From Rhodothermus marinus (GTDB lineage Bacteria; Bacteroidota; Rhodothermia; Rhodothermales; Rhodothermaceae): 64,000 nucleotides of DNA. The notes under the pieces were generated by a model. It searched no databases. It was not told where the DNA came from and saw nothing but the letters and a program-made list of their open reading frames with translations. The stretch lies in assembly GCF_009936275.1 (NCBI RefSeq), contig NZ_AP019797.1:1417501-1481500 (forward strand), given 5' to 3'. Made by a program: the position numbers and the translations under genes. This document shows, piece after piece, positions 40,132 through 50,917 of this stretch. The stretch's first letter is position 1. Each line of letters opens with the position of its first letter.

Positions 40132-42353
40132 GCGCCTCGCCGTCGGTCGAAGGCTCTACGAAGCGCAGATCGATCTGACGCGTGGCCGGATCGGCCCGTA
40201 CGACGACCACCTCGACCACGTCGCCCGGCCGGTACCGTTTGCCGGAGTAGATGCCACGTAGCGTATAGCGCCGCTCGTCGTACTCGTAGTAGTCGTCGCC
40301 CATGTCGCGCACGTGCACCAGCCCTTCGACGAGCACGTCTTCGAGCTCGACGAACACGCCGAAATTCGTCACGCTGCTGACCACGCCCCGGAAGCGCTCG
40401 CCCACGTGCTGCTGCATGTACTGCACCTGCTTGAAGCGAACCGAGTCGCGCTCGGCCTCTTCGGCCGCTCGCTCGCGCTCGGAGCAGTGCCGGCAGAGAG
40501 CCTCCAGTTCGTCGGCGTCGACGGTCGGGGCTTTTTCCGCCTTCTTCAGGTATTGCTTGAGCAGTCGATGGACCATCAGGTCCGGATAACGTCGGATGGG
40601 GCTGGTGAAATGCGTGTAGAAATCGAACGCCAGCCCATAATGGCCGATGTTCTGCGTCGAATAGCGGGCCTTGGCCATGGCCCGCAGTGCCGCTTCTTCG
40701 ATGACCGGCTCTTCGGGCGTACCCTTCACGTGCTGGAGCAGCTCGTTGAGCGCTTTCGAGGAGACGGTGCCGTCTTCGGTCAGCTCCAGATGATAGCCGA
40801 AGACGCGCACGTACTGGGCCAGCTGGCGGATTTTCTCGGCGTCGGGCCGGTCGTGAATGCGGTAGACGAAAGGCGGCGCTTCGGCGCGCTTGCCGATCGT
40901 TTCGGCCACGAGCCGATTGGCCAGCAGCATGAATTCCTCGATGAGCTGATGGGCCGCCAGCCGCTCTTTGCGGTAGATACGGATCGGGTTACCGGCCTCG
41001 TCCAGCTCAACCTTTACTTCAGGTAGGTCGAAATCGATGGCCCCGGCTTCCATGCGGGCCCGGCGGAGCTTCTGAGCCAGCTCATGGGCCAGGCGTACCG
41101 GCTCGGCCAGCGGATGATCGGCGCCGTCGATGATGGCCTGGGCTTCCTCGTAGGTGAAGCGCTGACGCGAGTGAATGACGGTCTCGCGGATCTGGTAGCG
41201 CACGACGCGGGCCGAGGGCGTCAGCTCCATGAGCACCGAATAGGTCAGCTTGTCCTCGCCCGGCCGCAGCGAACAAACCTGATTGGAGAGTTTTTCGGGA
41301 AGCATGGGAATCACGCGGTCCACGAGGTAGACGCTCGTGCCGCGCTGATAGGCTTCTTCGTCGAGGGCGGAGCCGGGCCGGACGTAGTAGCTGACGTCTG
41401 CAATATGGACGCCGACTTCGATGTGGCCGTTGGGCAGGCGCCGCAGGTGCAGCGCATCGTCGAAGTCCTTGGCGTCGGAGGGGTCGATCGTAAAGACCTC
41501 GCGGTCGCGCAGGTCCAGCCGGCGACGGTATTCACGCTCGGGAATAGCGTCCGGGATGCGCTCGGCTTCTTTGAGCACAGCCTCGGGGAAGCCGGTGCGC
41601 ACGTCCTTGCTGAGCGCCAGCGCCAGCACCTGCACGCGTGGATCGCTGGCCGGACCAAGCACTTCGAGCACGCGTCCCTCGGGCGAGGCCTTGGGATCGT
41701 CGAAGCGGTCGATGGAGACCACCACCTTGTCGCCGGCGCGGGCGCCGTTGAAGGCCTCGCGGGGCACGTAGATGTCGCGTGTCAGGCGTGGATCGTCGGG
41801 CACCACAAACGCATAGGCGCCGCGCGGGTAGAAGGTCCCGACGGCCTGCTTGCGGCGGCGTTCCAGTACTTTGAGCACTTCGCCTTCCCGACGGCGGTCG
41901 CCTCGGGCCGGAGCGGCCAGTCCCACCAGCACGCGGTCGCCGTCGAGCGCCGTGCCCATATGCGCTTCGCTGATGTAGATGTCTTCGTCTTCCTGGCCTT
42001 CGATCTCCACAAAGCCGTAGCCCTGTGGATGCACGCGCAGGATGCCCTCCACGCGATAGGGCCGGCGCTCGTAGGTGTAGCGACCCCCCTTGACGCGGGC
42101 GACCAGGTGCTGATGCTCCAGTTCGGAGAGGACCTCCCAGAAGCGCTGATAGGCCTCGTAGTCGCGTAGATCTAAAAGCTTGGCCAGTTCTTTCGGACGA
42201 TACGCCTTATGCGCATTGTTGCGCAAAATCGAGAGGATGGCCCGCCGGATCTGCGGACGAGTAGGCAGGCGTTTTTTTCGGGAGGTTTTCGCTTTTTTCT
42301 GCGCGGATTTTTTACGGCGTGCCAAGGATGCTCGCAGGGGTCGGTTTTCAGGA

Positions 42354-45300
42354 TTAGCGATGCTGTTCAACGTCGGCCTGCTCCGAGTTGTTGCCGGCCC
42401 GAGTCAGCGGCGGCGTTTCCGGGAGCGTGCGATCCGGAATCAGCCAGCCGAAGAGCCGATCCAGCAAACGCCGCCAGGTGGGAAATTCGGTCTGGTAGGA
42501 AAGACCGGCGCCTGTGACGCTGGTCAGCGTGTAGTCGTTGAGCACGTCATCCTCGCGCCGGTAGAAGACCTGCACGGACACGCTGGGGGTCAGCCGGATC
42601 TCGACGACAAACTCGCCCAGCAGATTCTGCTGGCCCTCGGCGGTGCTTTCGCCACGGTAGACGCCCTGGCCCCGGATGATCAGACGCTCGTTCAGCAGCC
42701 GAAGGGCGATGCCGTAGGTGACGTCCAGACGCTGGGTCCCCTCGCCCTGCACGCCCAGCAGCAGGTCCACGTTGGGTAGCACCTGGCTCAGGTAGCGGTT
42801 GAGCTGGCTGGCGATGAGTTGCGAGAGGCTGTTGAAGGCAAGCTGGTTGCCTGACGAGGTGAGCGTTTCGGGGGTGGTGCGTTCGGTAGTGAGCAAGAAA
42901 GAGTTGGTGAGCAACACGCTCGTGGCGTACTCGGCAGCCCGTTCGGGCTGGTTGAGCAGCGCTTCGAGCCCTTCGTAGCCGGCCAGCGGCTCGTTGATGG
43001 AGCGGTCGATGGCCAGACGCAGGCTGACCTGTGGGGCCTCGACGCGACCGGTAATGTGCATCTGCACGACAAGCGGAATCAGGCCGGTGCCCTGACCCAG
43101 CGTGCCCGGAAGGCCGGCCCGTGAGGCCCGCGTGCGATAGGCTGCTTGCAGGTCGAGCCGGGCATTGATGGGATCGCCGTCCCAGGTGATCGTGCCGCCT
43201 TCGATCAGAAACCGCCGGACGAAAATCTCACCGGCTGTGAACAGGTAGTCGCCTTCCGTCACGTCCAGTTGCCCGAAGGTCTGGAAGGTGCCTTCCTGAC
43301 GAATGATCTGCAGACGGCCGCTCCCGCGCGCGTTGATCACATCACCCAGCAGCGGGTCGATCACCAGCCGAACCGTGGTGCCCTGCGGTGCCAGCAGGTT
43401 CAGGTCCAGATCCAGCCCGTCCAGGAAGGACCGTTCGCCCGGTGGGCGCCGGGCCAGCAGGTTGGGGCGACGCGTCGGACGCTCCGGGATGCGGCCGGTC
43501 GAGTCGGCGAAGACGATGAACGCCTCGTCCGCCTCGGTGCCGCTTTCGGCCAGTGGAATGTAGATTTCGCTTTCCGGAAGCACCTCGGCATCAGCCGTCT
43601 GCAGCAGCGCTCCGTAGAGTGGGCCGCTGAGTGAAAACGTCCCACGGCCCCAGATCTTTCCGTAAAACGGCAAATCGCGGCTGTAGGTGACGTTCATGAC
43701 CTGCAGTCCATTCAGACGGGCGGTCAGGTCAAAGGAAAAGAAGCGATACTCGTTGAAGAAGATGCGGCCGTCGACGCGGGCCTGGCCGCCGGTCGGATCC
43801 TGCAGGCGCATGGCTTCCAGCAGAAAACCTGCTTCGTCCACCGACACCGGTCCTTCGATCCGGTAGTGCAGGTTGAATCGGGGAATGTCGAAGGCGCCTG
43901 CATTAAGCTGCATGGCGGCGTTGAAGATCGGTCGTCGAAACGTGCCCGTGATGCGGCCCTGGCCGGCAAAGTAACCCTGCACGTTGGCGATCAGGTCGGG
44001 GAAGATATAGGTGAAGAAGAAGGCATCGGCGTGGGTGGTCTCCAGGCGCAGGTCGAGCCGGCCGGCGTCGTCGGACGAAGGCAGCCGGACCGTTCCAGAC
44101 AGGTGCAGCCGATTGGCGGCGTCGATGGTGGTATCCGGATCGAGCCGGACATCCAGCGCCACCTGTGGGGAGCCCGGCACGTAATGACTGACCAGACGCA
44201 GCGTGCCCAGCGGGTGCCGGTCGTAGCGAAGGCGATCGATGTGCAGAAATCCGGCAAGTTGGGGCGTTCCGAAAGTGCCGACCAGACTGAGCCGGCCTTC
44301 CAGTTGGCCGCTGAGCCTGCGGGCGCGACCCAGTGCCCGGGTGAGTTCTTCCAGGGCAATGCTGCGTAGTGTTACGTAAGCCGTATCGGTTACCTGAGCG
44401 GAGAGCATGCCCTTCAGTTCGATTTCGCCGGCGATCGAGTCGGCTGCGGGCCGATTGCGCAGGAGCAGCGAATGCAGTACGGCGGCATCGGCATACAGGT
44501 CGATGCGGGCCGGCTGCGTCAGCTGCCAGCGATAGTCCCGGACCTGCCAGTAGAATTCCTGCAGCGTCAGGCGATTGAAGCGATCCAGTAGGTCCAGCGT
44601 GGCGGTCAGCCGCAGCGTCTCGCCGGTCGTATCGGGGCGGCTGCTCAGGCTGAGTTGGGCACCTTCCGGCAGAAAGTAGCCTACCAGACGGATCTGTCGG
44701 AGCTGCTGCAGCCGGGCGCTCTGCCATTCGAACAGGCCCACCAGCGAGCGGTCGATCTGGCGCCCGGTGGCCAGCTGCAGCCGTCCCTGCACATCTTCCT
44801 GGTGCAGCGCGCCTATCCCGAGCGTATCGGCCTGCCACTCCAGCGCAAGTTGAAGCGTGTCGGCTCCGGCCCGCGTCCAGAGCGTAGCCGTCAGGTCGGT
44901 CCGAATCGCCGGAAGGCCAGCCAGCGGCTGTAGCCAGTCGAGCCGACGCACCTGCAGGCGTCCCTGAAGGACTGCAAGCTGTGGGCGCAGAGCCGGCGGG
45001 GAGAGTTCGAGAGGGCGTGGCGGTCGGTAGAAGGGTTTTTCGGTCTGACGATGGATCGCTGCGGCGAATGCCTGTTGCCAGTAGCGCACGAGCGGCGCAA
45101 GCCGGTCGGGGGTCAGGTGGCCGCGCAGCTCTGCTTCGAGCAGGTCTCCGGTGATCTGGAGCCGATGCTGCAACGAATCGGCCGGCGTCAGGGTCAGGCG
45201 CGCCGAAGCAGGGGCAAGTTGCCAGGAATGATCGGCACGTCGCGCATAGGAGGAGTCGAGTCGCAGGTGGGCGGTGGCCGTCAGCTCGGGCCAGGTTGCC

Positions 45301-46928
45301 CCGGCACCTTCCAGCGAAAAGGTGGCGTCGATGCGGGTCTGGAGCGTGTCGGGCTGAAGGTAAGGCCCCAGATCGAAGCGGCGGGCCACGGCGCGCAGCC
45401 AGAAGCGGGCGCTGTCGGGATCGGACCGGTAGAAAGCGGTGGCTGTCAGGTTACCGTCCTGCTGAGGAAGCGAGAACGTGGCCCAGAAGCGAGGCCCGCT
45501 TCGCTGGAGGGTGAAAAGTAGCGAGTCGCCCGTGCCGCCGAATGGCCGGGGATCCAGGCGAAGATGCAGGTCGAACTGGCGGGGGCCCTGACCGTGCACT
45601 TCGGCGAGGCCGTTGAGCAGGATGGACGGCGGACCACCTTTCCACAACCGGGCAGGTTGCACGTTGCGCAGTTGCAGGTGGGCCTCGTAGGCCGGTGCGT
45701 CTCCGGAAGCCTTTCGTACGAGCCGAAACGGCCCTTCCAGCGTGCCGGGCAGACCGCGCAGACGCACGCTTCCTTCCAACCGGCGAAGCGTCGGGCCTGA
45801 AGTCAGGCGCATCAGGCCGCGTGCCTCCGCGCGAAGGGCCAGCGGAGTGCGGGTCTGCAGGGAGGCGGGAAGCGGAAGCGTCGGCCAGAGCCGGACCAGC
45901 CCGGCCGTTTGCAGGCCGGTGCCGGTCGCAAGCAGGTCGAAATCCAGCGAGTCGGGCAGCCCCAGCAGCGTGCCTTCCAGGTGCAGGCGTCCGGCAGTAG
46001 CGGCCAGCTCCAGCTGCTCCAGCACCAGCCCGTTGACCGTGCCATGCACCCGCCCGGCAATTGTGACGGGCTGGTGCAACGAGAGGCCGGGCAGCAGGCG
46101 GCGGAGTTCGGCAAAGTCGAGCGTGCCGGTTTCCAGCTCGAGCTGCAGGGCCGATTCGGCAAACGGCGTGCGTGGAATGAACTGGCCACTGAGCGCCACC
46201 AGGGTGTTGCCCAGCGCCAGTTCCAGCCGGGGCAGATGCCACCGGCCCTCCTGGTAGAAAAGCTGACCGGATAGATGGCGCAGGCGCTGGTCGGGATGGG
46301 AAAGATGCGCGTCGAGCCGGAGCAGATCGAGCAGCAGCCGGTCTGGATGGTATTCCAGCGTGGCCTGCAGCGTCAGACTGTCCAGGCGGGTTTGCGTAAA
46401 GTCGAAGAGTTGCCCTCGGCGTACCGGCTCAGGCGGCGGGCCCGTGCGGTCTGTCTCGATGGATCCATTATGCAGATAAAGGTCGGCAATGACCAGCCCC
46501 CAGCGGGCTTCAGAAGGCGCAGCGCTCGTGTCGCGCCATTGGGCAAAATTCCATTGACCGTTCTCATAGCGCAGGAAAAGTCGGGGATGGAACAGCTCCA
46601 CGCGCCGGAAGGCCAGCGTATGGCTGAGGAGCATTCGCCAGGAAGGGCGCAGCGCTACCGAATCGACGTCCAGCAGCAACCGGCCATCCGGCGTGTAGAG
46701 TCGGACGCGCGTAGCGTACAGGCCGCGCACCAGGTCTCCGTCCAGGCGCTCGATCCGAAGCTGTCCGCCCAGATGCGCCCGGAAGGCCGCTTCCAGTTGG
46801 GCGCGCACGAAGTCGCGTCCGGCGCGCGTGCGCGTTAGTGCTACAAAGAGCACCAGGCCGACGGCCAGCACACCGGCCGCCAGTATTAGCAATCGGCGGG
46901 CAATATGTCCGAGCGCACGTACGGGCAA
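42354..46928 (-). CDS. tamB: Translocation and assembly module TamB (DUF490)
   Basis: A 1524-residue protein with one N-terminal membrane anchor (about 10-32, LLILAAGVLAVGLVLFVAL) and a very long periplasmic beta-taco of repeated strands. The C-terminal 350 residues carry the DUF490 domain with GQLDVTEGDYLFTAG, AAYRTRASRAGLPG and the final DVTYGIALRLLNERLIIRG. TamB, often with TamA, moves lipids or supports outer-membrane protein assembly between membranes. No tamA is adjacent. The start is a TTG with no clear ribosome binding site, so the true start could differ. It is 14 bases after aroB. Confidence 0.9.
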   Translation of the reverse strand: MPVRALGHIARRLLILAAGVLAVGLVLFVALTRTRAGRDFVRAQLEAAFRAHLGGQLRIERLDGDLVRGLYATRVRLYTPDGRLLLDVDSVALRPSWRMLLSHTLAFRRVELFHPRLFLRYENGQWNFAQWRDTSAAPSEARWGLVIADLYLHNGSIETDRTGPPPEPVRRGQLFDFTQTRLDSLTLQATLEYHPDRLLLDLLRLDAHLSHPDQRLRHLSGQLFYQEGRWHLPRLELALGNTLVALSGQFIPRTPFAESALQLELETGTLDFAELRRLLPGLSLHQPVTIAGRVHGTVNGLVLEQLELAATAGRLHLEGTLLGLPDSLDFDLLATGTGLQTAGLVRLWPTLPLPASLQTRTPLALRAEARGLMRLTSGPTLRRLEGSVRLRGLPGTLEGPFRLVRKASGDAPAYEAHLQLRNVQPARLWKGGPPSILLNGLAEVHGQGPRQFDLHLRLDPRPFGGTGDSLLFTLQRSGPRFWATFSLPQQDGNLTATAFYRSDPDSARFWLRAVARRFDLGPYLQPDTLQTRIDATFSLEGAGATWPELTATAHLRLDSSYARRADHSWQLAPASARLTLTPADSLQHRLQITGDLLEAELRGHLTPDRLAPLVRYWQQAFAAAIHRQTEKPFYRPPRPLELSPPALRPQLAVLQGRLQVRRLDWLQPLAGLPAIRTDLTATLWTRAGADTLQLALEWQADTLGIGALHQEDVQGRLQLATGRQIDRSLVGLFEWQSARLQQLRQIRLVGYFLPEGAQLSLSSRPDTTGETLRLTATLDLLDRFNRLTLQEFYWQVRDYRWQLTQPARIDLYADAAVLHSLLLRNRPAADSIAGEIELKGMLSAQVTDTAYVTLRSIALEELTRALGRARRLSGQLEGRLSLVGTFGTPQLAGFLHIDRLRYDRHPLGTLRLVSHYVPGSPQVALDVRLDPDTTIDAANRLHLSGTVRLPSSDDAGRLDLRLETTHADAFFFTYIFPDLIANVQGYFAGQGRITGTFRRPIFNAAMQLNAGAFDIPRFNLHYRIEGPVSVDEAGFLLEAMRLQDPTGGQARVDGRIFFNEYRFFSFDLTARLNGLQVMNVTYSRDLPFYGKIWGRGTFSLSGPLYGALLQTADAEVLPESEIYIPLAESGTEADEAFIVFADSTGRIPERPTRRPNLLARRPPGERSFLDGLDLDLNLLAPQGTTVRLVIDPLLGDVINARGSGRLQIIRQEGTFQTFGQLDVTEGDYLFTAGEIFVRRFLIEGGTITWDGDPINARLDLQAAYRTRASRAGLPGTLGQGTGLIPLVVQMHITGRVEAPQVSLRLAIDRSINEPLAGYEGLEALLNQPERAAEYATSVLLTNSFLLTTERTTPETLTSSGNQLAFNSLSQLIASQLNRYLSQVLPNVDLLLGVQGEGTQRLDVTYGIALRLLNERLIIRGQGVYRGESTAEGQQNLLGEFVVEIRLTPSVSVQVFYRREDDVLNDYTLTSVTGAGLSYQTEFPTWRRLLDRLFGWLIPDRTLPETPPLTRAGNNSEQADVEQHR

Positions 46929-46942
46929 GGCGGGCAGGGGGG

Positions 46943-48091
46943 TCAGGAAGTTATAGCCGCGCGGTGGCTTTCCAGCACGAACTGCCAGGCGTCCCGCAAT
47001 TCGGCTTCGGTTACATCGTCGGCCAGGTAGGCTTCGCCTACGCGGCGCAGCAACACGAAGCGCAAGCGCCCGGCCAGGGCTTTTTTGTCCACCTCCATGG
47101 CCTCGCGCAGCGCCTCGAAATCGAGCGTGTCGGGCGATCCGGGCACCGGCAGGCGTTGCAGCAGCGTGCGGATGCGGTCGAGGGGCAGGTCCGGGTGTCT
47201 CCGGTGCGAGAGCCAGAGGGCGGCCAGCATGCCCAGCGCCACGGCCTCACCATGCGTGAAGTGTCCGTAGCCGGCCACGCGCTCGATGGCATGGCCGAAC
47301 GTGTGTCCGAAGTTCAGAATCGCCCGCAGTCCGGCCTCGCGTTCGTCCTGCATGACCACCCGGATTTTGACGGCGACCGCCTGGCCAATCAGCTCCGGCA
47401 GTAGCGCCGCGTCGCGCTGCATTACGTCCGCCCAGCGCTTCTCCAGCAGGGCAAACAGCGCCGGATCGCCGATCAGCGCATGCTTGACCACTTCGGCCAG
47501 GCCGCTGGTCCACTCGCGTTCGGGCAACGTCTGCAACAGCGACGGGTCGGCAAACACAAGCACCGGCTGGTGGAAGGCGCCGATCAGATTCTTTCCGCGC
47601 GCGTGGTTGATGCCGGTCTTGCCACCGATGGCGCTGTCGACCTGGGCGATCAGCGTGGTAGGCACCTGCACGAGTGGCAGCCCGCGCAGCAATGTGGCTG
47701 CGGCAAAGCCTGCCAGATCGCCGATCACGCCGCCGCCAAAGGCCAGCATGGGGGTTCGGCGGTCGATGCCCCAGCTCAGCGCCTCGTCATAGATGCGTTC
47801 CAGGTAAGGCAGCGCTTTAGTAGGTTCGCCCGGAGGGAGAACCAGCACGTGGGGTGTCCAGCCTGCCGCTTCCAGCGTCGCCTGGAGCGGCTCCAGGTGC
47901 AGGTGGGCCACGTGCTCATCGGTCACCAGCAGCAGGCGGCCGCGGCGCAGCCCGACGCGCTCGAGCCACGCCGGAAGCGCCGCCAGCGATTCGATCACGA
48001 CCGGATAGCGCCGGTCGCCCGGAAGCTCTACGTAATGGACCACGACGACGGTTTTCGGGTTATTCAATGCGTTCCGTTTAAGAAAACCCAC
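46943..48091 (-). CDS. aroB: 3-dehydroquinate synthase
   Basis: A 382-residue NAD-dependent enzyme of the shikimate pathway. The blocks GGGVIGDLAGFAAATLLRG, LIAQVDSAIGGKTGINHARGKNLIG (zinc and substrate region, broken here at known residues) and LNFGHTFGHAIE are typical. Zinc ligands are the Glu in SGLAEVVKHALIGD and the two His in the later GHTFGHA and GHFTHGEAVALG. The GTG start at 48091 is used; a start a few codons downstream is possible. It leads the aroB-tamB-rnr unit and is divergent, by 33 bases, from mnmM. Confidence 0.93.
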   Translation of the reverse strand: MGFLKRNALNNPKTVVVVHYVELPGDRRYPVVIESLAALPAWLERVGLRRGRLLLVTDEHVAHLHLEPLQATLEAAGWTPHVLVLPPGEPTKALPYLERIYDEALSWGIDRRTPMLAFGGGVIGDLAGFAAATLLRGLPLVQVPTTLIAQVDSAIGGKTGINHARGKNLIGAFHQPVLVFADPSLLQTLPEREWTSGLAEVVKHALIGDPALFALLEKRWADVMQRDAALLPELIGQAVAVKIRVVMQDEREAGLRAILNFGHTFGHAIERVAGYGHFTHGEAVALGMLAALWLSHRRHPDLPLDRIRTLLQRLPVPGSPDTLDFEALREAMEVDKKALAGRLRFVLLRRVGEAYLADDVTEAELRDAWQFVLESHRAAITS

Positions 48092-48124
48092 CAGCGGGGC
48101 GGCTGGTCCCGCAATTTAGCGTAA

Positions 48125-48733
48125 ATGCAGCGCAGTTCGACAGATCGGCCATTTTTTCTTGAAGGGACGGCGCTGGCGCACCGGATCGTGGCGGCCGTGC
48201 TGCAACCGGGCGAGGTGGCCGTTGACGCGACCGTGGGCAACGGGCACGATACGCTGTTTCTGGCCCGGCAGGTTGGGCCGCAGGGGCACGTCTATGGCTT
48301 CGACATTCAGGAAGAAGCACTGGTGCGGACGCACCGGCGTCTGGAGGAGGCCGGACTGCATGAACGTGTGACGCTGCTGCAAATGGGCCACGAACATATG
48401 GCCGAAGCAGTGCCTGCGGCGTGGCACGGGCGCATCGGGGCGGTCATGTTCAACCTGGGCTATCTGCCGGGCGGAAGCGACCGCACCTGCATTACCCGTC
48501 CGCAAACCACAGTGCCCGCCCTTGAGGCGGCACTTCGTCTACTTCGCCCCGGCGGTGTGTTGACCGTGGTGGCCTATCGGGGACACCCCGGCGGGGCCGA
48601 AGAGTCCGAAGCCGTGCGGCAATGGGCCGAAACGATCGACCCCGACCGCTTCGTGGCCGCCCGTTATGCCTTCTGCAACCGACGCCGACCGGCGCCGGAA
48701 TTGTTCGTGGTGGTCCGGAGCCCTGCCGGTTAA
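48125..48733 (+). CDS. Class I SAM-dependent methyltransferase, MnmM/YtqB-like
   Basis: A 202-residue Rossmann methyltransferase. SAM motif I is VDATVGNGHDTLFLAR and the acidic residue of motif II is in GFDIQEEAL. FNLGYLPGGSD and LEAALRLLRPGGVLTVVAYRGHPGG match the YtqB family, shown in Bacillus to be the tRNA wobble-uridine methyltransferase MnmM. It has no clear Shine-Dalgarno sequence. It overlaps the convergent T9SS cargo gene by four bases. Confidence 0.82.
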   Translation: MQRSSTDRPFFLEGTALAHRIVAAVLQPGEVAVDATVGNGHDTLFLARQVGPQGHVYGFDIQEEALVRTHRRLEEAGLHERVTLLQMGHEHMAEAVPAAWHGRIGAVMFNLGYLPGGSDRTCITRPQTTVPALEAALRLLRPGGVLTVVAYRGHPGGAEESEAVRQWAETIDPDRFVAARYAFCNRRRPAPELFVVVRSPAG

Positions 48734-49923
48734 TGCACCACCACCAGCCGGCGTGTCCAGTGCTGCGTGCCGGCTTCGATTCGGAGCAGGTACAGGCCGG
48801 CCGGCCAGGTATGTGCATCAATGGACACAGGGTGCGTGCCCGAAGGCAGCAGCCCGTCAAACGGCCGCGCCACTTCCTGCCCCAGCAGGTTGTAGACGCG
48901 CACCGAGACCGGCTGCGGCGATGGGAGCGTCAGCGTCAGCATGGCATGCTCGCGGAGCGGATTGGGATAGGGGCCGCGCAGGACTACCATTGGCGCATCC
49001 GGAAGCGGCTCGCCCGCCACCGGTCGGAGCGTCGAGACGCTGTAGTAGGCACCGCTGGGGACCTGGGTGAAGACCGGTGGAAAGCCTCCTGAAACAGAAA
49101 GCGTGGTGCCGATTTCGGCCTGGATGATTGAAGCCGGGTTTGCCTGCAGCCAGTCTTCGGAAAGCCACATGTAGCTGATGAAGATGTCCAGCGGTTGGCT
49201 GAAGCCAGTCACGCCGCTGACGCGCACCGTACGCTTGAGCCGCAGCGTCTCGCGCGAGCCGGCGGGCGTGATCAGCGTCCCGTAGCCGTCCACCGTCCAG
49301 AAAATCTGGACCGTAGCGTTTTGCAGTTGGTCCCGGTATTGTTCATAGGTCTGAATAGCCGTACTGTCGCCGGTGATGGCGGCCAGAAACCGGGCGATGA
49401 CCTCCAGGTTGGTCGCTGGCGACGAGGGCCACTGCCAGCTCGTCTCGTAGGTCAGCGGAAACTTCAGCCAGGGAAACGGCTCGGGCAACAACAGCGTCGA
49501 GTCGTCGGCCGCCAGGCCATAGTAGTAGTTGCCGTCGTCCTGAATCAGGCTGCCGTAGATGTAGGCGCCGAGCAACACGGCATGATCCGCCTCGGTGAAC
49601 ACGTCAGCACCCGGCAGGCTGTTCTCATAGGGCAGATAGGGAATCGAGGACGTAACCGGCTCCTGGAAGTTTAAGCCTGTAAAATCCCAGGTTTGCGAAG
49701 GGCCACTTTTGTCGATCAGCGCCTGCAGGGCCAGTCGCGTCTGAGCCTGCTCGTCCTGCGTGTCGCCAAAATCGACGTTGTAGGTCGTGCTGCTGTAGGC
49801 CTTCCCGATCAGGACCTGGTAATTGTCGGCATTCAACGTGAACGGACTCTGCTGGGCCAGTGATAATTGCACCGCTGCAATGGTAAGCAGCACGCCTGGC
49901 AGAACACCGTACCTGTTACGCAT
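48730..49923 (-). CDS. T9SS-sorted secreted protein of unknown function
   Basis: A 397-residue protein with a signal peptide (ends LSLAQ). The last roughly 80 residues are a type A T9SS sorting domain: GPYPNPLREHAMLTLTL, VSVRVYNLLGQEV, GTHPVSIDAHTWPAGLYLL and a final RRLVVVH. This tail directs export through the type IX system and attachment at the surface. The middle 290 residues are acidic with many aromatic strand-like runs and no recognisable enzyme motif. It confirms that T9SS is used, together with PorD at 8662-9573. Confidence 0.82.
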   Translation of the reverse strand: MRNRYGVLPGVLLTIAAVQLSLAQQSPFTLNADNYQVLIGKAYSSTTYNVDFGDTQDEQAQTRLALQALIDKSGPSQTWDFTGLNFQEPVTSSIPYLPYENSLPGADVFTEADHAVLLGAYIYGSLIQDDGNYYYGLAADDSTLLLPEPFPWLKFPLTYETSWQWPSSPATNLEVIARFLAAITGDSTAIQTYEQYRDQLQNATVQIFWTVDGYGTLITPAGSRETLRLKRTVRVSGVTGFSQPLDIFISYMWLSEDWLQANPASIIQAEIGTTLSVSGGFPPVFTQVPSGAYYSVSTLRPVAGEPLPDAPMVVLRGPYPNPLREHAMLTLTLPSPQPVSVRVYNLLGQEVARPFDGLLPSGTHPVSIDAHTWPAGLYLLRIEAGTQHWTRRLVVVH

Positions 49924-49972
49924 GGCTGCTTTGAAGACAGATTGTCGTTATGTTATGTGTAAAAAATACGTC

Positions 49973-50008
49973 TGAAGGTTCAAATAAAAATGAAGGTTCA
50001 AATAAAAA
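49973..50008. repeat. Perfect 18-bp tandem duplication upstream of the TANGO2-like gene
   Basis: The 18-base unit TGAAGGTTCAAATAAAAA occurs twice in a row (49973-49990 and 49991-50008), just before the likely start codon at 50014. The unit length is a multiple of three and each copy brings a GAAGG sequence, so copy number could alter translation. Confidence 0.9.
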
Positions 50009-50013
50009 AGAGG

Positions 50014-50784
50014 ATGTGTCTGGTACTCTGGGCCTATTACCGGCATCCGCGCTATCGGCTGGTGCTGGCGGCCAATCGGGACGAGTTCTACGCGCGGCCG
50101 TCGGCGCTCGTGCATCGGTGGCCGGAGGCGCCCGACGTGCTGGCCGGTCGCGACCTGGAAGCGGGGGGGACCTGGCTGGGCGTTTCCGAACGGGGGCGCC
50201 TGGCGCTGGTGACAAACTACCGGGAGCCGGACCGACGGGCGGTCGGTCGCCGCTCGCGCGGCTGGCTGACGCGTGACTTTCTACGGGGCGGCGAACCGCC
50301 CGTGGCCTACCTTGAGCGCGTGCTGGCAGAAGGGCATGCCTACAACGGCTTCAACCTGCTTGTGGGAGATACCGAGACGCTGGCTTACGGCTCGAACCGA
50401 AGCGACGGCGTCAGGGTGCTGGCGCCCGGCCTTTACGGCCTGAGCAATCACCTGCTGGGCACGCGCTGGCCTAAAGTAACCCGGGGACTGGCGGCATTCG
50501 AGGCGATCCTGCAGGATGAATCAATTGACCCGGAGGCGCTGCTGGCGTTGCTGGCCGACCGCACGCCGGCGCCGGACGAAACGCTGCCACGGACCGGACT
50601 GGACTTGGAATGGGAGCGTCGGCTTTCCGCCATCTTTGTCGCGACCCCCGTCTACGGCACGCGCAGCTCGACCGTACTGCTCTGGGACAAAGACGGAACG
50701 CTCATGTTCTCCGAACGCACTTATGGGCCGGGCGGCCGTCCGCTCGAAACCCGCACCTACCGGGTGAAATGCCCGGCAGACTGA
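50014..50784 (+). CDS. NRDE/TANGO2-family protein
   Basis: A 256-residue protein from the ATG at 50014, chosen because the family begins Met-Cys (MCLVLWAYYRHPRYRL); an in-frame ATG at 49990 would add eight residues. The name-giving motif NRDEFYARPS is present at about 20-30, and AGGTWLGVSERGRLALVTNYREP is also family-typical. Family members are linked to heme or acyl-CoA handling in eukaryotes, and their bacterial role is unclear. Cys2 may be an N-terminal nucleophile residue. Confidence 0.8.
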   Translation: MCLVLWAYYRHPRYRLVLAANRDEFYARPSALVHRWPEAPDVLAGRDLEAGGTWLGVSERGRLALVTNYREPDRRAVGRRSRGWLTRDFLRGGEPPVAYLERVLAEGHAYNGFNLLVGDTETLAYGSNRSDGVRVLAPGLYGLSNHLLGTRWPKVTRGLAAFEAILQDESIDPEALLALLADRTPAPDETLPRTGLDLEWERRLSAIFVATPVYGTRSSTVLLWDKDGTLMFSERTYGPGGRPLETRTYRVKCPAD

Positions 50785-50917
50785 AGGGTGCTGATGGTTT
50801 ATAGAAGCAACGGTGGACGCGCACAGGCGCGCCGCCCGTAAATTCCGGTAACGATCAGGTGCAGATCCGGGTATCGGTGAGGACCGTCTTACCTGGCAAC
50901 CTGTAACGGAGCAAACC

